Of a DNA stretch of 64,000 nt, positions 46,068 to 56,200 are shown in pieces (positions within the stretch are counted from its first letter, which is position 1; the number at the start of each line of letters is the position of its first letter). The stretch comes from Tenacibaculum sp. 190524A02b. Lineage in GTDB: Bacteria; Bacteroidota; Bacteroidia; Flavobacteriales; Flavobacteriaceae. The position numbers were made by a program, and so were the translations under genes. The notes under the pieces are model-generated. The model did no database searches. It worked only from the letters and a program-made list of their open reading frames with translations, and had not been told where the DNA came from. The stretch is taken from NCBI RefSeq assembly GCF_964036645.1, contig NZ_OZ038525.1, positions 3,228,001 to 3,292,000 on the forward strand. Direction: 5' to 3'.

Positions 46068-47557
46068 TGATTTTTGAATATATTATAATTTCGTTATACA
46101 CTGTAGCATTAGTGCTTATTTTAATGTATGCACTGGCACAATTAAACTTACTTTTTAATTACTTAAAAGCAAGTAAACAAACAGACAATTCTCCTAAATT
46201 TGATTTAAACAATCCTGATGAGGTTCCTTATGTAACTGTTCAACTTCCTGTTTATAATGAGTTGTATGTTATGGAACGTTTGTTAGATAATATAGCACAG
46301 TTGAAATATCCTAAAGAAAAGCTTGAAGTACAAGTTTTGGATGATTCTACAGATGAATCTGTTACTTCGACTGAGAAACACATTCAAAAGCTACAAAAAT
46401 CTGGGCTGAATATTCAACATATTAGAAGAGAAAATAGAGAAGGCTTTAAAGCTGGTGCTTTAAAAGAAGGTTTAAAAATTGCAAAAGGTGAATTTATTGC
46501 CATTTTTGATGCCGATTTTTTACCAAAACCTTGTTGGTTAGAAAAAACAGTTCCTTTTTTTAAAAATCCTGAAATTGGTGTTGTTCAAACACGATGGGGA
46601 CATATTAACAGAAATTATTCTACATTAACTAAAATTCAGGCTTTTGCCTTAGATGCTCATTTTACCTTAGAACAGGTTGGAAGAAATAGCCAAGGGCATT
46701 TTATCAACTTTAATGGCACTGCTGGTATTTGGCGTAAAGAATGTATTTATGATGCTGGAAACTGGGAAGGAGATACGTTAACTGAAGACCTTGATTTAAG
46801 CTACAGAGCACAATTAAAAAAATGGAAGTTTAAATATTTAGAAAATGTAGAAACTCCTGCTGAGCTTCCTGTTATTATTAGTGCTGCTCGTTCGCAACAA
46901 TTTAGATGGAATAAAGGAGGTGCTGAAAACTTTCAAAAAATGCTGCGTAAAATTATTGTGAATGATACTATTTCATGGAAAACAAAAATACATGGAATGT
47001 TACACTTGTTAAATAGCTCCATGTTTACTTGTATATTTTTAGTCGCCGTATTAAGTATCCCAATGCTTTATATAAAAAATGAATATGCCCATTTAAAGAT
47101 TTATTTTTTAGTAATGAGCTTTTTTATTGTTAGCACACTTATATTTTTTATTTGTTATTGGTTTATGTACAAAAAAATATACGGAGGAGGTTTTCTCAGT
47201 TTTATAAAATACATTGGTGCTTTCTTTTCATTTTTTTCAATAGCAATGGGATTTTCTCTTCATAATACTGTTGCTGTTTTAGAAGGACATTTTGGAAAAA
47301 AGAGTGAATTTGTTAGAACTCCTAAGTTCAATATTAAATCGCTAAAGGATAGTTGGAAAAACAATAAATACATTAAAAATAAATTAAGCACAAATGTTAT
47401 TATTGAAGGATTGCTTGCAGTTTACTTTGCCTTTGGAATGTACAGTGCTTTTATAGTTGGTGATCAAGGTGGTGATTTTGGTTTATTTCCATTTCATTTC
47501 ATGTTGTTTATAGGATTTGGGTATGTGTTTTTTAAATCTATCTTTTCAAAAGCATAG
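46067..47557 (+). CDS. Processive family 2 glycosyltransferase, cellulose-synthase-like
   Basis: A 496-residue membrane glycosyltransferase. The GT2 core (about 55-300) has the full processive motif set: VTVQLPVYNE, DDSTDES (D), FDADFLPKP (DxD), LTEDLDLSYRAQ (TED) and the QQFRWNKGGAEN (QxxRW-type) element that holds the growing chain. Membrane segments lie at about 4-26 and in the C-terminal third. Enzymes of this type make beta-linked polysaccharides such as cellulose, mannan or glucomannan and export the chain. The fusion of synthase and membrane channel implies polymer leaving the cytosol. No BcsB-like partner is present. Confidence 0.9.
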   Translation: MIFEYIIISLYTVALVLILMYALAQLNLLFNYLKASKQTDNSPKFDLNNPDEVPYVTVQLPVYNELYVMERLLDNIAQLKYPKEKLEVQVLDDSTDESVTSTEKHIQKLQKSGLNIQHIRRENREGFKAGALKEGLKIAKGEFIAIFDADFLPKPCWLEKTVPFFKNPEIGVVQTRWGHINRNYSTLTKIQAFALDAHFTLEQVGRNSQGHFINFNGTAGIWRKECIYDAGNWEGDTLTEDLDLSYRAQLKKWKFKYLENVETPAELPVIISAARSQQFRWNKGGAENFQKMLRKIIVNDTISWKTKIHGMLHLLNSSMFTCIFLVAVLSIPMLYIKNEYAHLKIYFLVMSFFIVSTLIFFICYWFMYKKIYGGGFLSFIKYIGAFFSFFSIAMGFSLHNTVAVLEGHFGKKSEFVRTPKFNIKSLKDSWKNNKYIKNKLSTNVIIEGLLAVYFAFGMYSAFIVGDQGGDFGLFPFHFMLFIGFGYVFFKSIFSKA

Positions 47558-48931
47558 ATGTTTACATTGAGAAAATATAAAATTCATACTTTAGTAGGGT
47601 TTACTCTGCTCTGTTATTTTTTATTTGCTTACTTTTTAGAAAGAACACAATTCACTTGGTTGGTAACACTTTGGAGTATTTTATTTACTTCTTCTTACTT
47701 TCTAATAAAGTATCGAAAAAATGATTTCAGCTTTTTAGCAAGTATTTCTATACTATTTCGGTTAGCGTTTTTATTTTCAATACCTAATTTATCTCAAGAC
47801 TTTTATCGTTTTATTTGGGATGGGAGAATGTTATTTGAAGGATTGAACCCATACCTTTCTTTACCTCAAAATTTTATTGAACAAAGGATATACCCTATAC
47901 ATCAAGCTACCGAATTATATCAAGGTATGGGAGAAATGAATGGAAGTCACTATACCAATTATCCTCCTATAAATCAATTATGCTTTTTTATTGCAGGAGT
48001 ATTAGCTAACAAAAGTATATTAGGTTCCGTAATTATTATGCGGCTATTAATTATTGCCGCAGATATTGGAATCCTATTTTATGGAAAAAAATTACTTACC
48101 AAACTAAATATACCTGTTCACAATATATTCTTATATATACTGAATCCTTTTGTAATTATAGAGCTAACAGGAAATCTTCATTTTGAGCCTGTAATGTTAT
48201 TTTTTTTGGTATTAAGTTTGTACAAATTGCATCAAAAAAAATGGGTTATTGCAGCTGTTTTATTAGCCTTTTCTGTATCTGTCAAGTTAATCCCGTTACT
48301 TTTTTTACCTTTATTTTATCAGTATTTTGTTAAAAATGAAGCTACTTTTTTTCAGGGTGCTAAAAAGCTAATTGGATTCTATCTAATAACATTAGTAACC
48401 ACTTTCTTGCTATTCCTGCCCTTTTTCTCTTTTGAGTTTATACAAAACTATAGTAACTCTGTTGGTTTATGGTTTCGTAATTTTGAATTTAACGCAAGTA
48501 TTTATTATATAGCAAGAGAAATAGGCTATTTATTTAGAGGTTATAATGAAATTGCCACTATTGGAAAAATAATGCCCGCTTTAACTGTTCTTTTCCTTTT
48601 ATATATTACATTCCTCAAAAAAGGAAAAACAATTAAAGAGTTATGTGCTATAATGTTATTTGGTCTTTCCTTTTACTATTTTACATCAACAACAGTTCAT
48701 CCATGGTATCTTTCTACATTAATAATACTTTCTGTTTTTGCCAATTATAGATTTCCCATTGTTTGGAGCTTTGTAATAATTATTAGTTATCAAGCTTATG
48801 CCAATGTCCCTTGGAAGGAAAACTTATGGCTTGTTTTTCTTGAATACATCCTGCTTTATACCTTTCTAATTTTTGAAATAAAATATTCTCCTGAGAATGC
48901 TAAGAGAAAGTTAACCTCAATTTTTAAGTAA
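47558..48931 (+). CDS. Multi-pass mannosyltransferase-like protein (GT87-type)
   Basis: A 457-residue protein with about ten membrane helices. A loop after the second or third helix carries NLSQDFYRFIWDGRMLFEGLNPYL, the acidic motif expected in GT-C transferases that use polyprenyl-phosphate sugars, followed by SHYTNYPPINQL. Later NPFVIIELTGNLHFEPVML is typical of bacterial GT87 and PigM-like mannosyltransferases. It would add a sugar, possibly mannose, on the outer face of the inner membrane. It begins directly after the stop of the processive synthase, with no spacer. Confidence 0.85.
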   Translation: MFTLRKYKIHTLVGFTLLCYFLFAYFLERTQFTWLVTLWSILFTSSYFLIKYRKNDFSFLASISILFRLAFLFSIPNLSQDFYRFIWDGRMLFEGLNPYLSLPQNFIEQRIYPIHQATELYQGMGEMNGSHYTNYPPINQLCFFIAGVLANKSILGSVIIMRLLIIAADIGILFYGKKLLTKLNIPVHNIFLYILNPFVIIELTGNLHFEPVMLFFLVLSLYKLHQKKWVIAAVLLAFSVSVKLIPLLFLPLFYQYFVKNEATFFQGAKKLIGFYLITLVTTFLLFLPFFSFEFIQNYSNSVGLWFRNFEFNASIYYIAREIGYLFRGYNEIATIGKIMPALTVLFLLYITFLKKGKTIKELCAIMLFGLSFYYFTSTTVHPWYLSTLIILSVFANYRFPIVWSFVIIISYQAYANVPWKENLWLVFLEYILLYTFLIFEIKYSPENAKRKLTSIFK

Positions 48932-48978
48932 TCTAAAAGGAATTTTTATATTATTGTTTTTCCAATATTCTCTTAGAT

Positions 48979-50019
48979 ATGAAAAGACTTACTATAAAAG
49001 ACCTAGCCAAGCATTTAAATGTTTCAATTTCTACAGTTTCAAAAGCCTTAAATGATAGTTACGAAATTAGTGAAGCTACCAAAGAGAGAATTAGAAAATA
49101 TGCTAAGGAAAATAACTACCAACCCAATGTAACTGCCTTAAGTTTAAAAAGTAGAAAAACAAAAACTATAGGAATTATAATACCCAATATGTTAAATTAC
49201 TTTTTTGCTCAAGTGTTTAAAGGCATTGAAAATGTTGCTAGTAAAAAAGGTTATAAAATAATTTCATGTATTTCAAATGAATCCTATGAAAAAGAAGTTG
49301 AAACTATCAAAATGCTTTCTAATGGTAGTATTGATGGATTTATCCTTTCTTTAGCGGAGGAAACGATACGAAAAAATAGTTTTAAACACTTTCAAAAAAC
49401 TATAGATAATGGTATTCCTATCGTAATGTTTGACCGTGTTGCCCCAAATATACAATGCGATAAAGTTATTACCAATGATTTTGAAGCTACCGCTAACACC
49501 GTTAAGCATTTATACAGAATAGGACACAAGAAAATTGCTTTTATTTCTACAATGAGCGACTTAAGAATTGGTGAACGAAGATATTTAGGTTATTTACAAG
49601 GTTTAGAGGACTTAAATATTCCTTTAGACAAAAACCTTGTTATTAATATTCATGAGGAAGATTATAAAAAATATGAGTCTATTTTAACGCCTATATTTGA
49701 AAACAACACTATTGATAGTGTTATTACAACAGATGAATCTTCGGCTGTTGCTTCAATGAAAGTAGCTATAAGAAAAGGGCTTAGAATTCCAGAAGATTTT
49801 TCAGTAATATCATTCTCAAATGGAATTTTAGCTAGGCATTCTAGTCCCAAAATGACAACTGTAAGTCAACACGGTGAAATAATGGGAGAAACTGCCGCTG
49901 AAATGTTAATTAATAAGTTAGAAAAAAAGAAAACTGCAGATTCTAATAAAAATGAAACAAAAGTTATTAGAACTGATTTAGTAATAAGAGAATCTACAAG
50001 ACCCATTAATTCAAATTAA
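48979..50019 (+). CDS. LacI-family transcriptional regulator
   Basis: A 346-residue regulator. The N-terminal HTH (about 3-25) reads TIKDLAKHLNVSISTVSKAL, followed by the hinge helix (NVTALSLKSRKTKTIGIIIP). The sugar-binding periplasmic-protein-like domain (about 60-340) shows VMFDRV, HLYRIGHKKIAFI and a terminal region with GETAAEMLINKL. It would bind an operator as a dimer and release or tighten in response to a sugar or metabolite. It follows the transferase genes by 47 bases, so it may control them, but LacI regulators of this kind also stand alone. Confidence 0.94.
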   Translation: MKRLTIKDLAKHLNVSISTVSKALNDSYEISEATKERIRKYAKENNYQPNVTALSLKSRKTKTIGIIIPNMLNYFFAQVFKGIENVASKKGYKIISCISNESYEKEVETIKMLSNGSIDGFILSLAEETIRKNSFKHFQKTIDNGIPIVMFDRVAPNIQCDKVITNDFEATANTVKHLYRIGHKKIAFISTMSDLRIGERRYLGYLQGLEDLNIPLDKNLVINIHEEDYKKYESILTPIFENNTIDSVITTDESSAVASMKVAIRKGLRIPEDFSVISFSNGILARHSSPKMTTVSQHGEIMGETAAEMLINKLEKKKTADSNKNETKVIRTDLVIRESTRPINSN

Positions 50020-50077
50020 ATAGGTTTGATAACACAAAAACTAAATCTGACCTTCTTTTAAAAAAATGAAATATTAT

Positions 50078-50111
50078 AAAAACAAAACCCACTCAAAAAA
50101 ATCTGAGTGGG
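50078..50111 (-). terminator. Terminator for the N-acetyltransferase gene
   Basis: CCCACTCA (50088-50095) pairs perfectly with TGAGTGGG (50104-50111). On the minus strand TTTTGTTTTT follows. It lies about 120 bases past the stop of the gene ending at 50233. Confidence 0.8.
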
Positions 50112-50232
50112 AAAAATTGCTATGAAAAAGAAAAAGAAAGTGGTTTATTCAACCACACTCCAAATATATAATTCTTTTTTAGTATCACCAAATTTTTTTA
50201 CAAAAATTTAACATTTCCATAAAAATAAAGGC

Positions 50233-50817
50233 TTAAATAAGTTTTATCACAGTATTTTGAGTAAGCTTATACTCCTCATTTGACTCAGGACAAGCTGCGA
50301 CCCCTTCTTTATCAAACTTTAAACGATGTCCATATTCACTTATCCAGCCTATTTGTTTAGAAGGGTTACCAACGACTAAAGCATATGGCAAAACTTCCTT
50401 TGTTACAACGGCTCCAGCACCAATAAATGCATATTCACCAATATCATTGCCACAAACTATGGTTGCATTGGCTCCTATACTGGCTCCTTTTTTTACTAGA
50501 GTGCTTTTGTATTCATTTTTTCGTTTAATAGCACTTCTTGGATTAATCACATTGGTAAATACCATTGAAGGCCCTAAAAAAACATCATCTTCACAAATTA
50601 CTCCAGTATATATGGATACATTGTTTTGTACTTTTACATTTTTTCCTAAAACTACTTCAGGAGAAACCACTACATTTTGACCAATATTACAACCTTCTCC
50701 TATTTTACAGTTAGGCATTATATGACTAAAATGCCAAATTTTAGTTCCTTTACCAATAGTACAACCTTCGTCTATTACCGCAGTTTCATGCGCAAAATAC
50801 TGTTTTGAATCACTCAT
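50233..50817 (-). CDS. WbpD/WlbB-like sugar N-acetyltransferase (left-handed beta-helix)
   Basis: A 194-residue hexapeptide-repeat transferase. Isoleucine/valine-rich repeats run from about residue 12 to 150 ([20 protein letters not shown], then [13 protein letters not shown]). The family pieces [16 protein letters not shown] and [13 protein letters not shown] are typical of enzymes that acetylate UDP-3-amino-sugars in the synthesis of diacetylated glucuronic or mannuronic acid for O-antigen or capsule. Acetyl-CoA is the donor. It stands alone here, between the regulator and the TonB pair. Assignment to the exact sugar is not possible from the sequence. Confidence 0.88.
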   Translation of the reverse strand: MSDSKQYFAHETAVIDEGCTIGKGTKIWHFSHIMPNCKIGEGCNIGQNVVVSPEVVLGKNVKVQNNVSIYTGVICEDDVFLGPSMVFTNVINPRSAIKRKNEYKSTLVKKGASIGANATIVCGNDIGEYAFIGAGAVVTKEVLPYALVVGNPSKQIGWISEYGHRLKFDKEGVAACPESNEEYKLTQNTVIKLI

Positions 50818-50830
50818 AAATCAAAAATAA

Positions 50831-50860
50831 AAAAACTCAACTGTTTATAGTTGAGTTTTT
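50831..50860 (-). terminator. Terminator of the downstream TonB paralogue
   Basis: AAAAACTCAACT (50831-50842) pairs perfectly with AGTTGAGTTTTT (50849-50860) over a 6-base loop. On the minus strand it ends in TTTTTTTATTTTT. It starts 5 bases after the stop of the gene ending at 50866. Confidence 0.85.
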
Positions 50861-50865
50861 CAATA

Positions 50866-51621
50866 CTAATTTACTCTAAAAGTTATAGGTAAGGTATATT
50901 TTACTTTAACAGGCCTATTATTTTGTTTACCAGGTGTAAACTTAGGTAATTTTGTAACTACTTTCTTTACTTCCTTTTCTAATTTTTTATGAGGTGCTCT
51001 TATTTGTAAACCTTTCACCTGTCCATCTTTATCAATTATAAACTGAGTTGAAATTCTATATTTTCCAGCACGCATTCCTAAATCTTGTGCTAAATCTGCA
51101 TCAAAATAGCGTTGTACATGTTTTTTAATTTTTCTTTCCAAACACTTTCTGCCTTCGACTTCATTTAGTCCTTCACAGCCTCTAAAAACTGGGGCGTTTT
51201 GTAAGTTACGTATGGTATATGTATTTGGATCATCTATAGGTTCAATATCATCTCCTTCATCTACCTCAGGTAACTTATCTATATCTAAAATTGGGTCTTC
51301 ATCTGTTGGTGTAATATCTACCACTCTTTTAATAACCTCATTATTATCCACTTTTTTTACTTTAGATAAATCATTAGAAATAGGTTTTACAACTACTCTT
51401 TTTACCTTTTTTACTTCTTTTACAAAGACTTTAGGTTTTTCAGTTAAGTCCCAAACTTCTCCAATTTCTTCTCCTACGGGTTCAGGTATTGTATTTGTTC
51501 TCTCGGACTCATACTCAAGTGTTACATAAACCACAAATAACACCAATACTAACCCTAATTGGGTAAATACTGTTGAGAATTTTTCAAGTTGTTTTCTGGG
51601 ATTTTTTTTAAGCATTTTCAT
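50866..51621 (-). CDS. tonB: Energy transducer TonB, paralogue 1
   Basis: A 251-residue TonB. One N-terminal membrane helix (about 18-38, QLGLVLVLFVVYVTLEY) is followed by a periplasmic spacer rich in valine, lysine and aspartate, then a TonB C-terminal domain (PF03544, about 160-251) ending in YTLPITFRV. TonB links the inner-membrane proton force, through ExbB/ExbD, to outer-membrane receptors. It is a tandem paralogue of the next gene: both share the segment KHVQRxFDADLA and RAPHxxLxKE. No ExbB or ExbD gene is in the window. A cysteine pair (GCEG, RKCLE) sits near residue 145-160. Confidence 0.93.
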   Translation of the reverse strand: MKMLKKNPRKQLEKFSTVFTQLGLVLVLFVVYVTLEYESERTNTIPEPVGEEIGEVWDLTEKPKVFVKEVKKVKRVVVKPISNDLSKVKKVDNNEVIKRVVDITPTDEDPILDIDKLPEVDEGDDIEPIDDPNTYTIRNLQNAPVFRGCEGLNEVEGRKCLERKIKKHVQRYFDADLAQDLGMRAGKYRISTQFIIDKDGQVKGLQIRAPHKKLEKEVKKVVTKLPKFTPGKQNNRPVKVKYTLPITFRVN

Positions 51622-51673
51622 AGTATAAAAATTTATGTTAATGCTTTGTTAAGAAGCAAGAAATATGCCAACA

Positions 51674-51704
51674 AAAAAGCAATCCGTGATGGATTGCTTT
51701 TTTT
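51674..51704 (-). terminator. Terminator between the two TonB genes
   Basis: AAAAAAGCAATCC pairs perfectly with GGATTGCTTTTTT over GTGAT, with the A and T arms giving a T tract on either strand. It implies that the two TonB genes can be transcribed separately. Confidence 0.8.
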
Positions 51705-51726
51705 AACATTTATATTGTAAAAAAGT

Positions 51727-52449
51727 TTACTCTACATTGAAAGTAATTGGTAATGTATACCCAACTCTTACAGGTCTACCTCTTTGCTTTCCTGGCTGCA
51801 TTTTAGGTAATTTTTTTGCAATTCTAATTGCTTCTTTCTTTAATCTAGGATGTGGAGCTCTTGCATTAATATCTTCAATATTACCAGTTTTACCAATTTT
51901 AAAAATTAAGTAAATTCTTTTTTTACCAGGTGCTAATCCTAACTCATTTGCTAAATCTGCATCAAAGTGACGTTGTACGTGTTTTTGCATTTTTTTATTT
52001 AAACAAGCTTTTTTCTTAGCCTTACTTCCCGTACAACCTGGAAATACAGGTACATCTTCAATAATTGAGAATGGTACATCTTCCACTACTTCTTCTTCCT
52101 CTTCCACCTCAACAATCTCTTCAACTTCTACAGCTTCAGATTCATCAGTTTCAGTTGATTCAATTACTGTTTCCTCAACTTCCTTCTCGTCTTCTACAAT
52201 TTCAATCTTTTCTGGAGCTGGTGGTGGTGGTGTACTTGGTGGTGGTTTAATAGGTTCTGGTTGAATTTCAATAGTTTCTTCCTCTACATCAGAGTTCATA
52301 CTTGCAACCCCTAAATCTCCATATTCTTTATCGTATGTTTTATTCTCTATGGCAACATACGTTACAAATAAAGCTAAAACCAAACCTAACTGCATAAACA
52401 GCTTGCTGTAATTCTCTAAGTTTGATTTTGGATTTTTCTTAATTTCCAT
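51727..52449 (-). CDS. tonB: Energy transducer TonB, paralogue 2
   Basis: A 240-residue TonB with the same layout as its neighbour: membrane helix (about 18-36, MQLGLVLALFVTYVAIE), then a proline segment (EPIKPPPSTPPPPAPEK) and a very acidic stretch (about 85-120), then the C-terminal TonB domain ending in YTLPITFNV. The acidic, proline-rich spacer is the kind that spans the periplasm and differs completely from paralogue 1, while the C-terminal halves are alike. This suggests a duplication followed by divergence of the spacer, perhaps serving different receptors. Confidence 0.93.
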   Translation of the reverse strand: MEIKKNPKSNLENYSKLFMQLGLVLALFVTYVAIENKTYDKEYGDLGVASMNSDVEEETIEIQPEPIKPPPSTPPPPAPEKIEIVEDEKEVEETVIESTETDESEAVEVEEIVEVEEEEEVVEDVPFSIIEDVPVFPGCTGSKAKKKACLNKKMQKHVQRHFDADLANELGLAPGKKRIYLIFKIGKTGNIEDINARAPHPRLKKEAIRIAKKLPKMQPGKQRGRPVRVGYTLPITFNVE

Positions 52450-52516
52450 CCTATAAGTTTTTAATAGTTCGCTAATTTAATTAATTTATTCCAACTTTTA
52501 CAAGCTATTTTTTCAA

Positions 52517-52897
52517 TTAACACTGTTTTTTCTTGAAAAAGAAGCTAAAAAATGTAAAAGCTATTAAAATACCTACCGAATTTGCTATTATATCATAATA
52601 GTCTCCAGTTCTATACGTCGTTATACTAGCTTGTAAAAGCTCAATTATTATGCCGTAAATAAGGCAGCAAAAGGTTATAAAATATACTTGCTTATTATTT
52701 TTGGGAAGCGCAAGTAACCATGAGAAAGTTAAAGCAAAATAGGCTATTATATGCTCTATTTTATCAATATTGGCTATAGCAACCGGTTGTTTACCTATCC
52801 GTATTAAACTAAGAATAGCGATACTTATTGTTATAAATATCGCTATTGCTACTTTAATTTTTTTATCCTTTAATAAGTTCTTGATAAGCTTCTGCAC
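52517..52897 (-). CDS. VanZ family membrane protein
   Basis: A 126-residue protein with four membrane helices (about 15-31, 44-64, 70-90 and 103-121). The VanZ-like pattern (PF04892) is visible: [22 protein letters not shown], then [37 protein letters not shown]. The family is named after a teicoplanin-resistance protein, but most members have no proven function. The ATG at 52897 overlaps gcvH by 35 bases; no later ATG is available near the N-terminus, so this start is accepted with some doubt. Confidence 0.85.
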   Translation of the reverse strand: MQKLIKNLLKDKKIKVAIAIFITISIAILSLIRIGKQPVAIANIDKIEHIIAYFALTFSWLLALPKNNKQVYFITFCCLIYGIIIELLQASITTYRTGDYYDIIANSVGILIAFTFFSFFFKKKQC

Positions 52898-53243
52898 TTA
52901 ATAAGTCTTCTAATTGTGAAGCGTCAGAGATTTTAACTTTAATCATCCAACCTTTTCCATAAGGATCAGAATTTACTAATTCTGGTTCGTCTTCTAGTTC
53001 TTCATTAAATTCAATTACCTCTCCAGAAACTGGCATAAATAAATCAGATACTGTTTTAACAGCTTCTACAGATCCGAAAACCTCTTCTGCGTCTAAAGTA
53101 TCATCTAAAGTGTCAACATCAACATAAACGATGTCTCCTAATTCACCTTGAGCAAAATCCGTAATACCAATAGTTACTACGTCTTCTTCAATTTTGATCC
53201 ACTCGTGGTCTTTTGTGTACTTTAATTCTGATGGAATGTTCAT
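52863..53243 (-). CDS. gcvH: Glycine cleavage system H protein
   Basis: A 126-residue lipoyl carrier protein of the glycine cleavage system, which shuttles the aminomethyl group between the P, T and L proteins. The lipoyl-lysine is K63 in [19 protein letters not shown]. The N-terminal [21 protein letters not shown] and the [12 protein letters not shown] strand are typical. Length is normal. It follows sprA by 28 bases and overlaps VanZ; gcvH next to sprA is the order seen in other flavobacteria. No glycine riboswitch is visible upstream. Confidence 0.97.
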   Translation of the reverse strand: MNIPSELKYTKDHEWIKIEEDVVTIGITDFAQGELGDIVYVDVDTLDDTLDAEEVFGSVEAVKTVSDLFMPVSGEVIEFNEELEDEPELVNSDPYGKGWMIKVKISDASQLEDLLSAEAYQELIKG

Positions 53244-53271
53244 TGTATTGTTTTTATTGTTTTGTGTTTGT

Positions 53272-56200
53272 TTAATTTCCTAAATTATATACTAAATTAA
53301 TTCCGGCATTGATAGACTGTCTTGGGAACGTTGTAGAAATTGCGTAATTAAATGTTTGATGATTATAATAAAAAGAAGCTGTTAAGTTCTTACTTAAATT
53401 ATAATCTGCTAAGAATTTAATTCCAAACAATCGTTCTCCTCCTGTTACTTGGTTATTGTCTTCATCAACGCTTCTTATTAATGTTAAATTATCTCTTAAT
53501 GATATATCTGCTCTTAAATTTATGTCTCCTTTTAAGGTTTCTTTTTTACCTGTAAATCGGGTTACAAATTTAACATCTCTGATCTTATATCCAAATCCAA
53601 TTATATATTCTGTTCCATTAATATCTGTTAACGTATTATTATTAAAGTTTAAAGTTAAACTTCTATCTCTTCTAATCTCTCCTTTAAAAGATAAAGAGTT
53701 CTTCATTCTAAAGTCTACTTTTATTAAAGGAGAAAACTCATCTATTAAAGTAGCAGATGAAATTAACAATTGTGATTGGTAATTTTTCGCAGTATTTACT
53801 CCTGGGTTATCGGCAGTTCCATATTGTAAATTATTGGTGTAATCTCCAATAGTATACGATGATTTATATCCATGTGTAACAGCAAAAGAAGAGAAGTTTT
53901 TCTTAAACCACTTAAACTTCATTAAACCATTGTAGCGAAGTGTCCAGTTAGGTATTGGTATGTTTTTAAAGATACCTGTATCTACTGAATTTGGATCATT
54001 TCCAGAATACGCAGCAATAAATGCTGGTAACATTACCTGTTGACCATTTAATTGATACGCACCATTTGTGTTACTAGGTAAACCTGATTGGGCATGAAGT
54101 CTAGTAGCTATAGTACTTCGGTAGTTTCTAAAGTTCTGATATAATGTTTCTCCATTTGTAAACATAGTTCCTAACATAAAGTGACTAATACTATAATTAC
54201 CAGATTCAAACGCTCTAATTTCTCTATTCTGCTCAAAGTTAGTTGGATTAGTAATATCTGTTACTCCATTTTTTAAAACTACATCTAACTGCTGCGTAAG
54301 ATTACTTGTTTTTATTCTGTTACCTCTAAAATCAATAGTTAAATCTTTAAACGGTTTTACAGAAATGGTATAATCTAACTTCTTATTACTTGTTTTACCA
54401 TAGTTTTTATTGAAGTATTCATCATTTGGATCATTTTGATTTCTAGTTACTAACCAACCATTATCAATAGCAGTTCTTAAAATATCTGTTTGACTTCCAA
54501 AAACAAATCCAAATGTTGGTGCCATGCCTCCACTATAACTATTTCTTCCTAAGAAACCTATAGATGGTCTATACCCTTGTAATAAAGTACCATTGTTTTG
54601 ACTATAGCTTATTTTTGCTCTTTTTACAGAGGTTAAAACATCGTACACTCCTTTTAAAACTCTTTGTCCAAACTTAGCGTTCTTTTTAAGTTTAGGTTTT
54701 GCAACTTGATTATTTGCTCCCAATTTAACGGAACCTTTTTGAATTGGAGCATTTTTAGCTTTTTTAACTAGAAGTCTATCTAGTTTTAATGTTTTATAAA
54801 ATCTTCCAAAATCAATAGTTGTATTCAAATTATGCGTATTTGCATTCTGAATCATATTACCAACTTTGTCTTTTACATCTCCAACAATTTCTCCTACATC
54901 GTTAAAAATTGGACTTTGTGATGCTGCTTGCCAGTCAAAATCTGCGGTATATCCATAATCTGCAGAAATAAATCCTAAATATGGTAGTTTATTGATCGGT
55001 ACTTTATAAGTAGCATTTAATTTTTGGTGGTAGCTATTAGGCCTACCTATATTAAAAAACTTATCATAGATTTCTAAATCTTCATCTCTACCAAAACTAT
55101 CATAAATATAATTATTAGTCGCATTAAAGTTTAACTGTAGCGATTTAGTTAAATCGAAACCAACTGTATAGTCCCAATCAAACACAAAATTTCGTTGCTT
55201 GAGTTCTGGTTGCTCAGATAATCCTTCAATTAAGTTTCTTGATTGTTGTGCACTATAATTCCTATTTATCCTTGAGTTTAAAGCTATAGTTTTAGGTACT
55301 GGATTTATATTTAAGTCCTTAATAAAACGCCAATATTTACTACCTAATTTTTTAGAGTTTTTGAAAGGTTCTAACACCCAAGGTTTAAAATTAAAATTAT
55401 AGCTAGCTCCTGCCATTACGTTTTGATTCACGTATTTTTTTATATTATAATCTTTATGATACTCTTCATTAAAAGAATACGAAACAGACAAATTCTCTAC
55501 ATCATAGAACTTTTGTTTTTTCTTACTTTCTGGATTTCTATTCTTTTTAACATTAATAAAGCTTATACTCTTTCTTCTTGTATAATCTTGTGCATTTGCT
55601 ATATTTTCCTTCGCCTTTTCATTTCCTGAATTATTAGCAGCATCTCTTGCTTGTTCAATAGTCACGTCTTGAAACTGCGGATCATATTTAGGATCTCTAA
55701 ACTCTTCACCATAACTATAACTCATTGGTATTTGCATGCCCCACTTTTTAGGCATCATTTTACCTAACTGTACATTCGTTGCTACATTATATTGCTTTAC
55801 TTCCTCGATACTACGCTGTTGCACCCTATCTTCAACATTACCAAAACCAATGGTAGACATTCTTCCTCCTAATGAAATATCCATTACATCCGCAAGATTA
55901 GCATCTGCATTTACAACAGCTGCCCAACCTCCTTTATTATCAAAACCTACAGCTCTTAATTCATTAAACCACACTTCTATATCTTTAGAAGAAGCTGAAG
56001 TGTTTTTAACTCCTAACATTACAGTTCTTACTTGGGCTAAAGTAGGATTACCTTTTACAGATATTTTTAATCCGTTGGTACTAGTTCCAGAAAACACATC
56101 TGTTAAACTACCTGTTCTTTCTAATTTTAGCTTTGCTAACTCTTCTACTAAAATATCTAAATCATTTTCTACTGGCCATACCCTAGTATCAACTGGTGTT

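Noticed and set aside
51212..51529. 105-codon serine/threonine-rich plus-strand frame
   Set aside because: Antisense to the acidic and lysine-rich spacer of a TonB gene, which generates Ser/Thr/Phe-rich shadows.
53244..53271. Possible glycine riboswitch before gcvH
   Set aside because: Only 28 bases separate sprA and gcvH, too short for such an element, and no fold is visible.
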